Of a DNA stretch of 64,000 nt, positions 29,039-35,357 are shown one piece after another. The position numbers were made by a program, and so were the translations under genes. Source of the stretch: Amycolatopsis rubida (GTDB lineage: Bacteria; Actinomycetota; Actinomycetes; Mycobacteriales; Pseudonocardiaceae); NCBI RefSeq assembly GCF_900115345.1, contig NZ_FOWC01000004.1:1-64000 (forward strand), read 5' to 3'. The notes below the pieces were generated by a model, which did no database searches, was not told the DNA's origin, and saw only the letters and a program-made list of their open reading frames with translations. Every line of letters begins with the position of its first letter. Position 1 is the stretch's first letter.

Positions 29039-29159
29039 AACCGGCCTGAGATTCTGATCTTGGTCTGATCCCCGTGAAGGGAATGAGGATCTTGAACGTG
29101 GGGGTGTGGTGTGAGGAACGAACACCTATAGGGGGCTCACCACCACCACCCCACCGACG

Positions 29160-30170
29160 CTACTTCCTCGACCAGGCTGCCTCGGCTCCGTCGCCGGTTC
29201 GGGACACCAGCCCGGACAGAGCGCCCCGCATCAACGCCTCCCGTGCCGACGCCTTGGTCTTCCCGAACTGGTCTGCGAGCGCCTGGGCCGTGTCGCTGAG
29301 CCCCATTCCCTGACAGTTCGCCACCACCCACTCGGCCTGAGCCAAGCGGGCATCCTGGGTGTCCTGAGCGCGCTTCCGCTTCTTGGCCGTCTTGCCTTCG
29401 TCCTGATCATCCTTGGAATCCCACGGTCCGCGACTGATCACCTGTTGATCGGTGCCAGGCCCCGGCGACGCGATGAGTTCCTGATCTTGGTCCAGGCGAT
29501 TGCCCCGGATGATCATGGCGAGGTTTCCGCCCCGGAACTTCCGGCGGTTCGTCTGTCGGACCTGAATCCAGACGCGGGACTTCTGGACCGAGTTCGAGAG
29601 CCCCATCGGCGGGGCCCCGGTGACGTAAGCGCCCTTCTCCGTCTCGTGATGCAGCACTACGACCGGGATGCCTATCCGCGTGAGCCGGGTCAAGCCGTCG
29701 AACACCGTGGTCATGGCTTCTGCCGCGTTCGTGTCCCCGGTCGCGCCCATGAGGTTGTCCAACACCACGAAGTTCCGGCCCTCGGCGATGAGGTGTTCGG
29801 TCAGCGCCTCCCATTCCTCCGGCCGCGCGGTGCGGCCGATGTAGTAGAACCCGAGATCGTCTGACTCCGCGTACGGGTAGATGCGCTCCCCGTACTCTTC
29901 CTCAGAACCCGGGTCCGTGCACAGGATCGCCGGTCGCCAGAGCTTCGACCGGTCAACGGGCTCCATGCCGAGGAACTTCCGGCCCTTGAGCATGAGCGAC
30001 AGGACCATACTGGCCACAAGGTACGACTTACCCACCTTGCTGCGGCCGTAGATCATGGTCACGGACGAACACACGGTCTCGGGGAAGACCCACGGTTCTG
30101 TGGCCTGCGCCCGCTCCCACGCCTGTTTGAGGGAGGTGTACGGGAACCGCGTCACTACGTCGATGGTCAC
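29160..30170 (-). CDS. RepA/DnaB-like AAA ATPase (replication protein candidate)
   Basis: 336 residues from GTG 30170, which overlaps the preceding stop as GTGA. Walker A is GRSKVGKS at 42-49, Walker B NFVVLDN at 133-139, and VVLHHETEKG near 171-180 fits the histidine sensor of RecA-like hexameric ATPases (RepA/AAA_25 group). The C-terminal 60 residues look like a winged helix (LSDTAQALADQFGKTKASAR). Such proteins act as replicative helicases in plasmids and phages. It is last in the leftward operon, next to the structured non-coding locus, which supports a replication role. Confidence 0.85.
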   Translation of the reverse strand: MTIDVVTRFPYTSLKQAWERAQATEPWVFPETVCSSVTMIYGRSKVGKSYLVASMVLSLMLKGRKFLGMEPVDRSKLWRPAILCTDPGSEEEYGERIYPYAESDDLGFYYIGRTARPEEWEALTEHLIAEGRNFVVLDNLMGATGDTNAAEAMTTVFDGLTRLTRIGIPVVVLHHETEKGAYVTGAPPMGLSNSVQKSRVWIQVRQTNRRKFRGGNLAMIIRGNRLDQDQELIASPGPGTDQQVISRGPWDSKDDQDEGKTAKKRKRAQDTQDARLAQAEWVVANCQGMGLSDTAQALADQFGKTKASAREALMRGALSGLVSRTGDGAEAAWSRK

Positions 30171-30457
30171 TTGGCCCCCAGCTCGAAGCGGATCAGTTCG
30201 TGGCGTGCACCCGCGTTCCGGCAACTTCCCCCACAGTAGAAGGGATCCGACATCTGCCGTAACTTCGCTCGGGCCCTGACTTCGTCATCGAACAGGTATA
30301 CGTCCGGATACGAGGAAGACCACCCGATCTTAAGCCAGTGGACCACGGCGTACTGTCCGCGACCCTTGATGTCCGCACGGGTGCCCCAGACGCACCGCGC
30401 CATCGCGAACCCGGTCCGGTGATTCTTCGTGCAGTGGTGCTCACGGCGTACCTTCAT
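30167..30457 (-). CDS. Small putative zinc protein, paralogue of the next upstream gene
   Basis: 96 residues, with GAAAGGACG before ATG 30457. The N-terminal motif HHCTKNHRTGFAMARCVW and C-terminal FYCGGSCRNAGARH hold two Cys/His pairs that could bind zinc. The 30480-30839 gene product has the same order of motifs (HRCTRKHRT...ARC...CCGSC), so the two are tandem paralogues. It is coupled to the RepA-like gene by a four-base GTGA overlap. Possible replication accessory; function unknown. Confidence 0.7.
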   Translation of the reverse strand: MKVRREHHCTKNHRTGFAMARCVWGTRADIKGRGQYAVVHWLKIGWSSSYPDVYLFDDEVRARAKLRQMSDPFYCGGSCRNAGARHELIRFELGAK

Positions 30458-30479
30458 GATTCTCGTCCTTTCGTTGGGT

Positions 30480-30839
30480 TTACAGGGATTCGGTGTTCGG
30501 ATCGATCGGAGGAAGCTCTTCGGGTCCGGGGATCAACTTGTCCGGCAAGGGTTTCCGGGTCACGGCGTACAGGACGTGGGTGTCTCGGTAGCAGGATCCG
30601 CAGCAATCCCAGTTGAGCACCTTCTCGGCCTCGGCCTCGGAGTCCACGACCACGCACGAGAGCAGGCGGCAGGGATGGACCACCAGCAACCGGCCCGTGC
30701 GTCCCTGGATCGGCCTGGAGCCCGGGAATGCGCATCTGGCCCAGGAGACCGCTGTCCGGTGCTTCCTCGTGCACCTGTGGCCCAGGACCGGGACCACGCT
30801 CGGGACCTGGACCGGATCGGGGATGTACCGGGTGCTCAT
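30480..30839 (-). CDS. Small putative zinc protein, paralogue of the next downstream gene
   Basis: 119 residues from ATG 30839 (MSTRYIPDPVQVPSVVPVLG). It contains HRCTRKHRTAVSWARC, a central VVHPC...VVVDSEAEAEKVL segment and WDCCGSCYRD, aligning along its length with the 96-residue neighbour and adding a proline-rich C-terminal tail. The start overlaps the preceding membrane-peptide stop as ATGA. It appears to be an ancient tandem duplication, with diverged ends but conserved metal-type residues. Confidence 0.7.
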   Translation of the reverse strand: MSTRYIPDPVQVPSVVPVLGHRCTRKHRTAVSWARCAFPGSRPIQGRTGRLLVVHPCRLLSCVVVDSEAEAEKVLNWDCCGSCYRDTHVLYAVTRKPLPDKLIPGPEELPPIDPNTESL

Positions 30840-30934
30840 CGGCCCACCGCCTGGACCAGAAGCACGGCCCACCACGCGAACGCGGCCAGGGTCCCGAGGA
30901 TCAGCACGAGGTCCAGCCAGATCCGAGACTTCAT
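30836..30934 (-). CDS. 32-residue single-pass membrane peptide
   Basis: MKSRIWLDLVLILGTLAAFA followed by WWAVLLVQAVGR: one hydrophobic helix with a basic N-terminus. AAGGAGG lies seven bases before ATG 30934, and both ends overlap neighbours as ATGA, strong support for translation despite its size. It could be a holin-like, toxin-like or scaffold peptide, but nothing specific is visible. Confidence 0.7.
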   Translation of the reverse strand: MKSRIWLDLVLILGTLAAFAWWAVLLVQAVGR

Positions 30935-31203
30935 GCGGAGACCTCCTTGCGCACGAACGAAAGCCAGTTCTTGTAGGCGTCGAGCGAGGGCCATGCCCTG
31001 CATACGTCCCCAGGCTTCTCGGGGCGGACTTTCCAGCCGTCCACCACGGTCCCTACGGTCAGGTGCACAGCTCCCCGGGCGAGGACGCCAGGGCCCGGCT
31101 TCTCGTCCTTCCCCGCGCGCCTGAACCCGCATGACGGGCATTCCCATGGCTTGCGGTTCCACGATTTCTTGGCCTGGGGTCGTGCGTCTTCGGTGTCTGT
31201 CAT
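30931..31203 (-). CDS. Small zinc-knuckle protein of the element
   Basis: 90 residues from ATG 31203, with AAGGAG nine bases upstream. The N-terminal WECPSCGFRRAG is half of a zinc ribbon, and the C-terminal GDVCRAWPSLDAYKNWLSFV is helical with another cysteine. It precedes and overlaps the membrane-peptide gene. No family recognised. Confidence 0.65.
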   Translation of the reverse strand: MTDTEDARPQAKKSWNRKPWECPSCGFRRAGKDEKPGPGVLARGAVHLTVGTVVDGWKVRPEKPGDVCRAWPSLDAYKNWLSFVRKEVSA

Positions 31204-31337
31204 CTGATAATCTCCTTGTACGGTAGTAAAAGGGGCCTGAGAGGCCCGTCCGTGGACGTAGATCATCGATCCCATGTCCTTGGCAGGACTGGACTTCAGA
31301 GCCCGCGTACGGGCTTCTCAGGCTTGGTACGGGGCGG

Positions 31338-31550
31338 CTAGAAGCTCATCAGGCGCAGCTCTGTTTCGAGTTCTTCGATCTCGCCTTCGAGGTCAGCCAC
31401 TTGATCTTCCAGCTCTTGAACCCGTATCAGGGCTTCGTTTCGTTCGATCCGGTACCGGGCGGCTTGTCGCCAGTTTTTCTTGATCTTCAAGAAGATCTCC
31501 CGGTCGATCACGGTCCCGATCCGCAGCCTCCGATCAGATTCCGATGTCAT
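31338..31550 (-). CDS. Small coiled-coil protein
   Basis: 70 residues: a basic first half (MTSESDRRLRIGTVIDREIF, KKNWRQAARYRIER) followed by a strong acidic coiled coil (RVQELEDQVADLEGEIEELE). The start at 31550 overlaps the end of the 31534-31713 gene by 17 nt. Probably oligomeric. The 134 bp between it and the next gene hold no other clear feature. Confidence 0.6.
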   Translation of the reverse strand: MTSESDRRLRIGTVIDREIFLKIKKNWRQAARYRIERNEALIRVQELEDQVADLEGEIEELETELRLMSF

Positions 31551-31713
31551 CGAGAGCCCTCAGGAGCGGGTCGGTTCGTTCGAGCGGGTCCGTGGTGCCA
31601 GCCGCCGGGTTCCGGGGCGCACCCGGAGGACCGGGATCGACTTCCGGGGATTCGGGCTCCGGCTCGGGCATGAGTCCGGCGTCGGCGAACGCCTTGGCGA
31701 TCGGGTCCGTCAT
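31534..31713 (-). CDS. 59-residue acidic proline-rich protein
   Basis: The frame reads MTDPIAKAFADAGLMPEPEP, then a proline/glycine-rich linker, then ERTDPLLRALDDIGI. The ATG (31713) starts one base after the stop of the 284-residue gene (TGAAATG), a typical coupled arrangement, and its tail overlaps the coiled-coil gene. Likely disordered with two short helices. No function visible. Confidence 0.55.
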   Translation of the reverse strand: MTDPIAKAFADAGLMPEPEPESPEVDPGPPGAPRNPAAGTTDPLERTDPLLRALDDIGI

Positions 31714-31714
31714 T

Positions 31715-32569
31715 TCAGTTCCCCAGTTCCTGGCGCAAGATGGCCTGTTCGATCTTGGACTGCGGAACGCGGTGACCGATCCGCGTGCCCGGACGTTCGA
31801 GCTTGTTCAGGCCGCCGCGCTGATCCACCCAGAACCATTCCTTCAAGGTCGACCAGCCGTCCAAGGCCGCCTGAACCGCTTCCGGGCTCCGGACGACCAA
31901 CTCGAATCCGTGTTCCTCGGCGTACGCCACGGCCTTCTTGATGCCCTTGAGCGAGGCCCAATCTACGTTCGTGTACCAGGCGGCCCGGTACGCGTCAGGC
32001 TCGTCGCCCGGGATCGAGGTGAACAAGGCCGTGTGGACCCACGCCTCGCTGAATCCGCGCATGGAGTCCGGCAGGCTCACGATCGCGGGACGGGCGTAGT
32101 TCAGGACTGCCTTGACCAGCCGGGGAAGCCGCTCGAAGTCCTCGCGCAAGCCCACGATGTTGCGAGCCTTGTCGCCCCGGAGCACAGATTCCTCGCCCAG
32201 GTCCACCAGCTCGAAGCCTTCGACCCCGGTCACCAACCGGGACCAGGTGGCCTGGAGTTCGGCCCACAGCGCCGAGACGAGTTCCTTATAATGTTTGGCC
32301 TTGGCAGCGCGTTCCGCAGCCTGAGCCGCCGACAACAGCTCCGTGTAATCGATCGCGTCGCCAGCCCTCAGCGAGCGGTACTCGGCCACGACCGTGGACG
32401 CCTCCTCCGGGGTCTTGACCTTCGCCGCGCGTTCCTTGAGCTTGTCCGGGATCGGAGTCGGAGCCTTCGCAGCCTTGGCCACCAGGTCCCGAGCGGTGGT
32501 TTCCTTGACCGGCACTCCGTCGCTCAGCCCGAGAGCGTGGGCCTCGCCGAGCAAAATGTCATAGGACAT
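31715..32569 (-). CDS. 284-residue protein of unknown function, largest in the leftward operon
   Basis: It starts at ATG 32569 with AAAGGA 11 bases upstream (MSYDILLGEAHALGLSDGVP). The sequence is mainly helical: an N-terminal basic/acidic region to about 100, then a central domain with GFELVDLGEESVLRGDKARN and FERLPRLVKAVLNYARPA, and a tryptophan-rich stretch (VHTALFTSIPGD, WYTNVDWASL, WSTLKEWFWVDQ) toward the end. No Walker, nuclease or cysteine-cluster motif was seen. Position upstream of the RepA-like gene suggests replication or maintenance, but this is only context. Confidence 0.7.
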   Translation of the reverse strand: MSYDILLGEAHALGLSDGVPVKETTARDLVAKAAKAPTPIPDKLKERAAKVKTPEEASTVVAEYRSLRAGDAIDYTELLSAAQAAERAAKAKHYKELVSALWAELQATWSRLVTGVEGFELVDLGEESVLRGDKARNIVGLREDFERLPRLVKAVLNYARPAIVSLPDSMRGFSEAWVHTALFTSIPGDEPDAYRAAWYTNVDWASLKGIKKAVAYAEEHGFELVVRSPEAVQAALDGWSTLKEWFWVDQRGGLNKLERPGTRIGHRVPQSKIEQAILRQELGN

Positions 32570-32573
32570 GGTT

Positions 32574-32768
32574 TCAGTGATTCCTTTCGGTTGACCGGGA
32601 CGGATTCCCGGATTTCTGGCATTCGGGGCAGGTGCCCCCGACCCACATCCCCGTGCGCACGGGCAGGGCCTTTTCGCTCGGGTCGAGTTTCCAGCTCTCG
32701 GCGTATTCGATGAGGACGAGCTTCCGGCATCCTCGGCATGTGGCATGAGTGATCGGCCGGTAGGTCAT
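32574..32768 (-). CDS. 64-residue zinc-ribbon protein
   Basis: Two C-x2-C knuckles, ATCRGCRKLVLIEY and GGTCPECQKSG, form a compact treble-clef or zinc-ribbon-like fold. The start overlaps the upstream HTH stop as ATGA, and it ends five bases before the 284-residue gene. Such mini-ribbons in mobile elements often modify transcription or serve as single-strand-binding accessories; which applies here cannot be told. Confidence 0.7.
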   Translation of the reverse strand: MTYRPITHATCRGCRKLVLIEYAESWKLDPSEKALPVRTGMWVGGTCPECQKSGNPSRSTERNH

Positions 32769-32947
32769 TCGTGCTCGCTCGTGATCCGAAGAAGCTTCAT
32801 GGTCACGTCGTACGAGGGTTTGCGTCTGCCTACCGCGTAGCTGGTCAGGGTCTCCGGGCTGATTGCCAACTCCCTGGCGAGTTCAGCCCTCGAACTTCGA
32901 CGGTTGATAGCCGCGATCACGAGTTCTTGAGCGTTGTTGTACTTCAT
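32765..32947 (-). CDS. 60-residue XRE-like HTH protein
   Basis: Almost the whole protein is one HTH domain: RAELARELAISPETLTSYAVGRRKPSYDVTMKLLRI. It is the first gene of the long leftward operon and could be its Cro-like regulator or an excisionase-like protein. The inverted repeat GTTCA/TGAAC about 160 bp upstream is a candidate binding site. Confidence 0.75.
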   Translation of the reverse strand: MKYNNAQELVIAAINRRSSRAELARELAISPETLTSYAVGRRKPSYDVTMKLLRITSEHE

Positions 32948-33106
32948 TCGTACACCTCCAATGAGCTTGAAAAAGGGCAGCCAGGATGACGGCCCGAATT
33001 TGGGTGTTGCGGACCAAGGCCACGATCGGCCAAGGGTTTGGGTGAATCAGCCCGGAGAGCGCGGTCTTCCCGCTCCGAATCCGGTAGTTCGATTCTAGCA
33101 AACGGG

Positions 33107-33118
33107 GTTCAAGTGAAC
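33107..33118. promoter_or_regulatory. Operator candidate before the HTH-led operon
   Basis: GTTCAAGTGAAC has perfect 5-bp inverted arms (GTTCA/TGAAC). On the minus strand it lies just upstream of a TAGAAT sequence (33092-33097) that could serve as a -10 element for the operon starting at 32947. Support is positional only. Confidence 0.35.
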
Positions 33119-33159
33119 ACGCGCTCCAAGGTATGGCGTGTCGGTCTCACCGTGGCGGG

Positions 33160-33321
33160 TTATCCGATCACCGAGGGCAAGACCGACACCTCGCCGGTGC
33201 TGCCGGGTTCTTGACTGTGGTGCTCATTTCGATCCTTCTCTCTTGTCGATCTGGTTGGCGGCAGCGGACAGTACGCGAGCCAGCGTTGTGTGAGCGGGAT
33301 GTCTGCCGCGACAGGTGACAC
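33160..33321 (-). CDS. Possible small protein (tentative)
   Basis: A 53-residue frame starting at GTG 33321, three bases after the stop of the 33325 gene, and ending TAA at 33160. An alternative 19-residue frame (ATG 33228, MSTTVKNPAAPARCRSCPR) inside it has a better ribosome site (GAGAAGGA). Both may be spurious; I list the region because the tight spacing continues the operon pattern. Confidence 0.25.
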   Translation of the reverse strand: MSPVAADIPLTQRWLAYCPLPPTRSTREKDRNEHHSQEPGSTGEVSVLPSVIG

Positions 33322-33324
33322 GAA

Positions 33325-33606
33325 TCAGCCCTTGACCTGGGGATCTCGGTGCCAGACACCGCCCTGGGCATCGCGCATGAAGCTGGTTCCCTGGCCGTTG
33401 CCCTGAACCCTCGCGTCCCACAGGCAGACGCCGGAGTCGGGCACCCAGTCTTCGGACAGGCACGCGGGCACGGTCAGGTCTGCGGGCTCAGGCGTCGAGT
33501 CGAGCCACCCGGCCGTTATCACCATGACCATGCCCACCGCGACGGCGAGGACCCCGGCGCACAGAACGATGATCGCCGTCAGACTGCGGTCCCTCGGCCC
33601 CGTCAT
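33325..33606 (-). CDS. Small membrane-anchored protein with extracytoplasmic cysteine pair
   Basis: 93 residues from ATG 33606. A hydrophobic helix (LTAIIVLCAGVLAVAVGMVM) near residues 9-33 is followed by an exported domain with two cysteines (PACLSEDWVP and SGVCLWDARV) likely to form a disulfide. The start overlaps the preceding stop as ATGA. Possible surface-exclusion or entry-blocking role is speculation; the sequence only shows a membrane-tethered small domain. Confidence 0.65.
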   Translation of the reverse strand: MTGPRDRSLTAIIVLCAGVLAVAVGMVMVITAGWLDSTPEPADLTVPACLSEDWVPDSGVCLWDARVQGNGQGTSFMRDAQGGVWHRDPQVKG

Positions 33607-33854
33607 CGCTGAACCCGCACCTTCGGGAGAGGCTTGTTCTTCCTGACGCTGTGCGCGGGCTTGCCGAGGGAATAGCACAGTCGGATCCCGCTTTCGCTGA
33701 GGGTTTCGCAGCGACCCTTGCTGCGCCCGCTCAGGAAGAGGACTTCCCACTTGTCGCCGCCGACGTACTCGTTGACGACCATCCGGACAGTGCGGTTGTG
33801 GTCGAGGTACCGTTCCCAGATCTGACCTTCGGTGATGATGATCGGCGCGCTCAT
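33603..33854 (-). CDS. Small basic protein, function unknown
   Basis: 83 residues, beta-rich: APIIITEGQIWERYLDHNRT, MVVNEYVGGDKWEVLFLSGR, and a basic C-terminus (RKNKPLPKVRVQR). The pattern resembles small SH3-like barrels in phage and element genomes. Both ends overlap neighbours as ATGA. It is the second gene inward from attR. Confidence 0.6.
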   Translation of the reverse strand: MSAPIIITEGQIWERYLDHNRTVRMVVNEYVGGDKWEVLFLSGRSKGRCETLSESGIRLCYSLGKPAHSVRKNKPLPKVRVQR

Positions 33855-34015
33855 CGGTCCGAGCCCTCCTGCTGGTTCCGGATCCAGGCGTGCCGGAGGT
33901 CAGCGGCCAGGGTCTCGTTCCCACCCGAGACCACGTGGACCAGCTCTGTGGCCTCATCCAGGCCCAGTGCCTCGACCACCTCGGTGAACGCCTTCACTTG
34001 CTCTTCGTTGATCAT
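33851..34015 (-). CDS. 54-residue helical protein next to attR; recombination directionality factor candidate
   Basis: MINEEQVKAFTEVVEALGLD, then a helix to AWIRNQQEGSDR. ATG 34015 has GAGAGG eight bases upstream and is only about 40 bp from attR; the stop overlaps the next gene as ATGA. In the excised circle this gene and int would diverge from attP. That location is common for excision factors of serine integrases, but RDFs share no recognisable sequence, so this is a positional guess. Confidence 0.55.
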   Translation of the reverse strand: MINEEQVKAFTEVVEALGLDEATELVHVVSGGNETLAADLRHAWIRNQQEGSDR

Positions 34016-34050
34016 GTTCCGGCCTCTCAGGACTCTGGTTTACTATGAGC

Positions 34051-34066
34051 CAGATCCGCGCAGGCC
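34051..34066 (+). other. attR junction of the integrative element
   Basis: Host sequence resumes around CCGCGCAGGCC: codons TCC GCG CAG GCC at 34055-34066 align with ATC GCA CAC GCG at 24501-24512, sharing CGC (34057-34059) and CA (34061-34062). From 34061 the frame is hydrolase (QADQRYTDEIEPRYRD). Confidence 0.7.
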
Positions 34067-34294
34067 GATCAGCGGTACACCGACGAAATCGAGCCGCGCT
34101 ACCGCGACGTCAGCGTGCCCACGCTCGTGGTGTGGGGCACCGAGGACACCTGGATCCCGGTCGACCGCGCGCACCGGCTCGCCGGGACGATCCCGGGCGC
34201 CGGACTGGAATTGGTCCGTTCGGCCGGGCATCTCATCCACCTGGACGCGCCCGAGGCGCTGACCGCTTCGCTGCACCGCTGGCTCGCCCGCTGA
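34058..34294 (+). pseudogene. Alpha/beta hydrolase, 3' part, separated from its 5' half by the element
   Basis: Reads from codon Q191 at 34061 to TGA 34294: QADQRYTDEIEPRYRDVSVP, then GTEDTWIPVDRAHRL with the catalytic acid and SAGHLIHLDAPEAL with the catalytic histidine. No start or ribosome site precedes it, so it is silent in the integrated state. It continues the 23937-24506 half exactly in frame. It is expected to work with the coupled LLM oxidoreductase once the element excises. Confidence 0.92.
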
Positions 34295-34448
34295 AATATC
34301 CGGAAACCGCCGCACCGGTATTTATTTTCCGGCACTGACAACCGCATTCCCGGCAGTTGTCACAACCGTACAAGAATTCGGCGGTTACGACGCCGTGACC
34401 CCGCGGTACGGGGCAAGTTCTTGTCTGCGGGCAGGGCTCTCGTTAGCG

Positions 34449-34460
34449 TACTGACCAGTA
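34449..34460. promoter_or_regulatory. Operator candidate upstream of the mce operon
   Basis: TACTGACCAGTA has perfect 5-bp arms (TACTG/CAGTA) and lies 124 bp before the first yrbE gene in a 289-bp gap (34295-34583). The gap also holds a TGACAAC/GTTGTCA inverted repeat (34336-34342, 34356-34362) that may end the hydrolase transcript. The TACTG..CAGTA form is like TetR-family operators that control lipid genes in actinobacteria. No regulator is adjacent. Confidence 0.45.
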
Positions 34461-34583
34461 ACGAAACCGCACGGTAACCCCGCCGACTTTTCCGGACCGG
34501 TCCGATCCACCATTCGGACCAGCACCGGAACGGACGTTCGGCGGGCATTCCGCCGTGCCCGGAAATTGCTGGGAGGTCGGGCG

Positions 34584-35357
34584 ATGGCGTTTCCCGGCGC
34601 CGCGGCGCTGCACCAGACCGGCCGGCTTTACGCGCTGGGGCTCGACGTCGTCCGGCTGACGTTCCGCCGTCCGTTCCAGTTCCGTGAACTCGTGCAGCAG
34701 TTCTGGTTCATCGCGAGCGTGTCGATCCTGCCGACCGCGCTGGTCTCGATCCCGTTCGGCGCGGTGATCGCGCTGCACATCGGGTCGCTGACCACGCAGA
34801 TCGGCGCGCAGTCGTTCACCGGCGCGGCGAGCGTGCTCGCGATCATCCAGCAGGCCAGCCCGATCGTGACCGCGCTGCTGATCGCGGGCGCGGGCGGCAG
34901 CGCGATGTGCGCCGATCTCGGTTCGCGCACCATCCGCGAGGAGATCGACGCGATGGAGGTGCTGGGGGTTTCGCCGATCCAGCGGCTGATCGTGCCGCGG
35001 GTGCTGGCCGCGATGGGCGTGGCGGTGTTCCTCAACGGCATGGTCAGCGTGGTCGGCGTCCTCGGCGGCTACTTCTTCAACGTGATCATGCAGGGCGGCA
35101 CCCCGGGTGCGTACCTGGCGAGTTTCTCCGCGCTGGCGCAGCTGCCGGACCTGTGGATCAGCGAGATCAAGGCATTGCTGTTCGGATTCGTCGCCGCGGT
35201 CGTCGCGTCGTATCGCGGCCTGAACCCGCGCGGCGGGCCGAAGGGCGTCGGCGACGCGGTGAACCAGTCCGTCGTGATCACGTTCCTGCTGCTGTTCGTG
35301 CTGAACCTGGTCCTCACCACGGTCTACCTCCAGCTCGTGCCGCCGAAGGGAAGCTGA
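34584..35357 (+). CDS. yrbEA: MlaE/YrbE-type permease, first of the mce operon
   Basis: 257 residues with five or six membrane helices. The MlaE family signature REEIDAMEVLGVSPIQRLIVPRVLA, in the middle third, contacts the Mkl-type ATPase. YrbE proteins form the inner-membrane channel of Mce lipid importers. ATG 34584 follows GGGAGGTCGGGCG. Its stop overlaps yrbEB as TGATG. No ATPase (mkl) is encoded here, as usual, because it sits elsewhere and serves several Mce systems. Confidence 0.95.
   Translation: MAFPGAAALHQTGRLYALGLDVVRLTFRRPFQFRELVQQFWFIASVSILPTALVSIPFGAVIALHIGSLTTQIGAQSFTGAASVLAIIQQASPIVTALLIAGAGGSAMCADLGSRTIREEIDAMEVLGVSPIQRLIVPRVLAAMGVAVFLNGMVSVVGVLGGYFFNVIMQGGTPGAYLASFSALAQLPDLWISEIKALLFGFVAAVVASYRGLNPRGGPKGVGDAVNQSVVITFLLLFVLNLVLTTVYLQLVPPKGS

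Larger units (their letters stand above)
28472..29159. other. 688-bp non-coding structured locus of the element; candidate origin or control region
   Basis: No credible gene. The DNA between two convergent gene blocks is dense in symmetry: a CACCCC/GGGGTG hairpin at 28533-28547, a 13-bp bulged hairpin at 28818-28856, a 12-bp inverted repeat (28890-28901 and 28965-28976) enclosing a GC hairpin at 28927-28941, and a second 13-bp bulged hairpin at 29000-29038. TCTGATC occurs four times (28801, 28952, 29053, 29064), two of these 11 bp apart. Its position between an HTH gene and a RepA-like ATPase suggests a replication origin, but paired terminators or a structured RNA are alternatives. Confidence 0.6.
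24504..34059. mobile_element. Integrative element, about 9.55 kb, serine-integrase type, inserted in an alpha/beta hydrolase gene
   Basis: The borders are set by where the hydrolase frame is lost (after 24506) and regained (34061). Contents: serine integrase at the left end; convergent HTH-TPR regulator; four small rightward genes; a 690-bp hairpin-rich non-coding locus; then a leftward block of RepA-like ATPase, many tiny cysteine-rich proteins, a 284-residue unknown, an HTH protein and three small genes ending next to attR. Base composition is visibly less GC-rich than the flanks (frequent A/T third positions). No relaxase, FtsK/TraB, capsid, portal or terminase was recognised, so it is neither a standard AICE nor a complete prophage. 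Confidence 0.93.

Noticed and set aside
23937..34294. Reading the split hydrolase as a frameshifted or decayed pseudogene
   Set aside because: The two halves join precisely in frame at the element borders with no lost codons, which points to insertion rather than decay.
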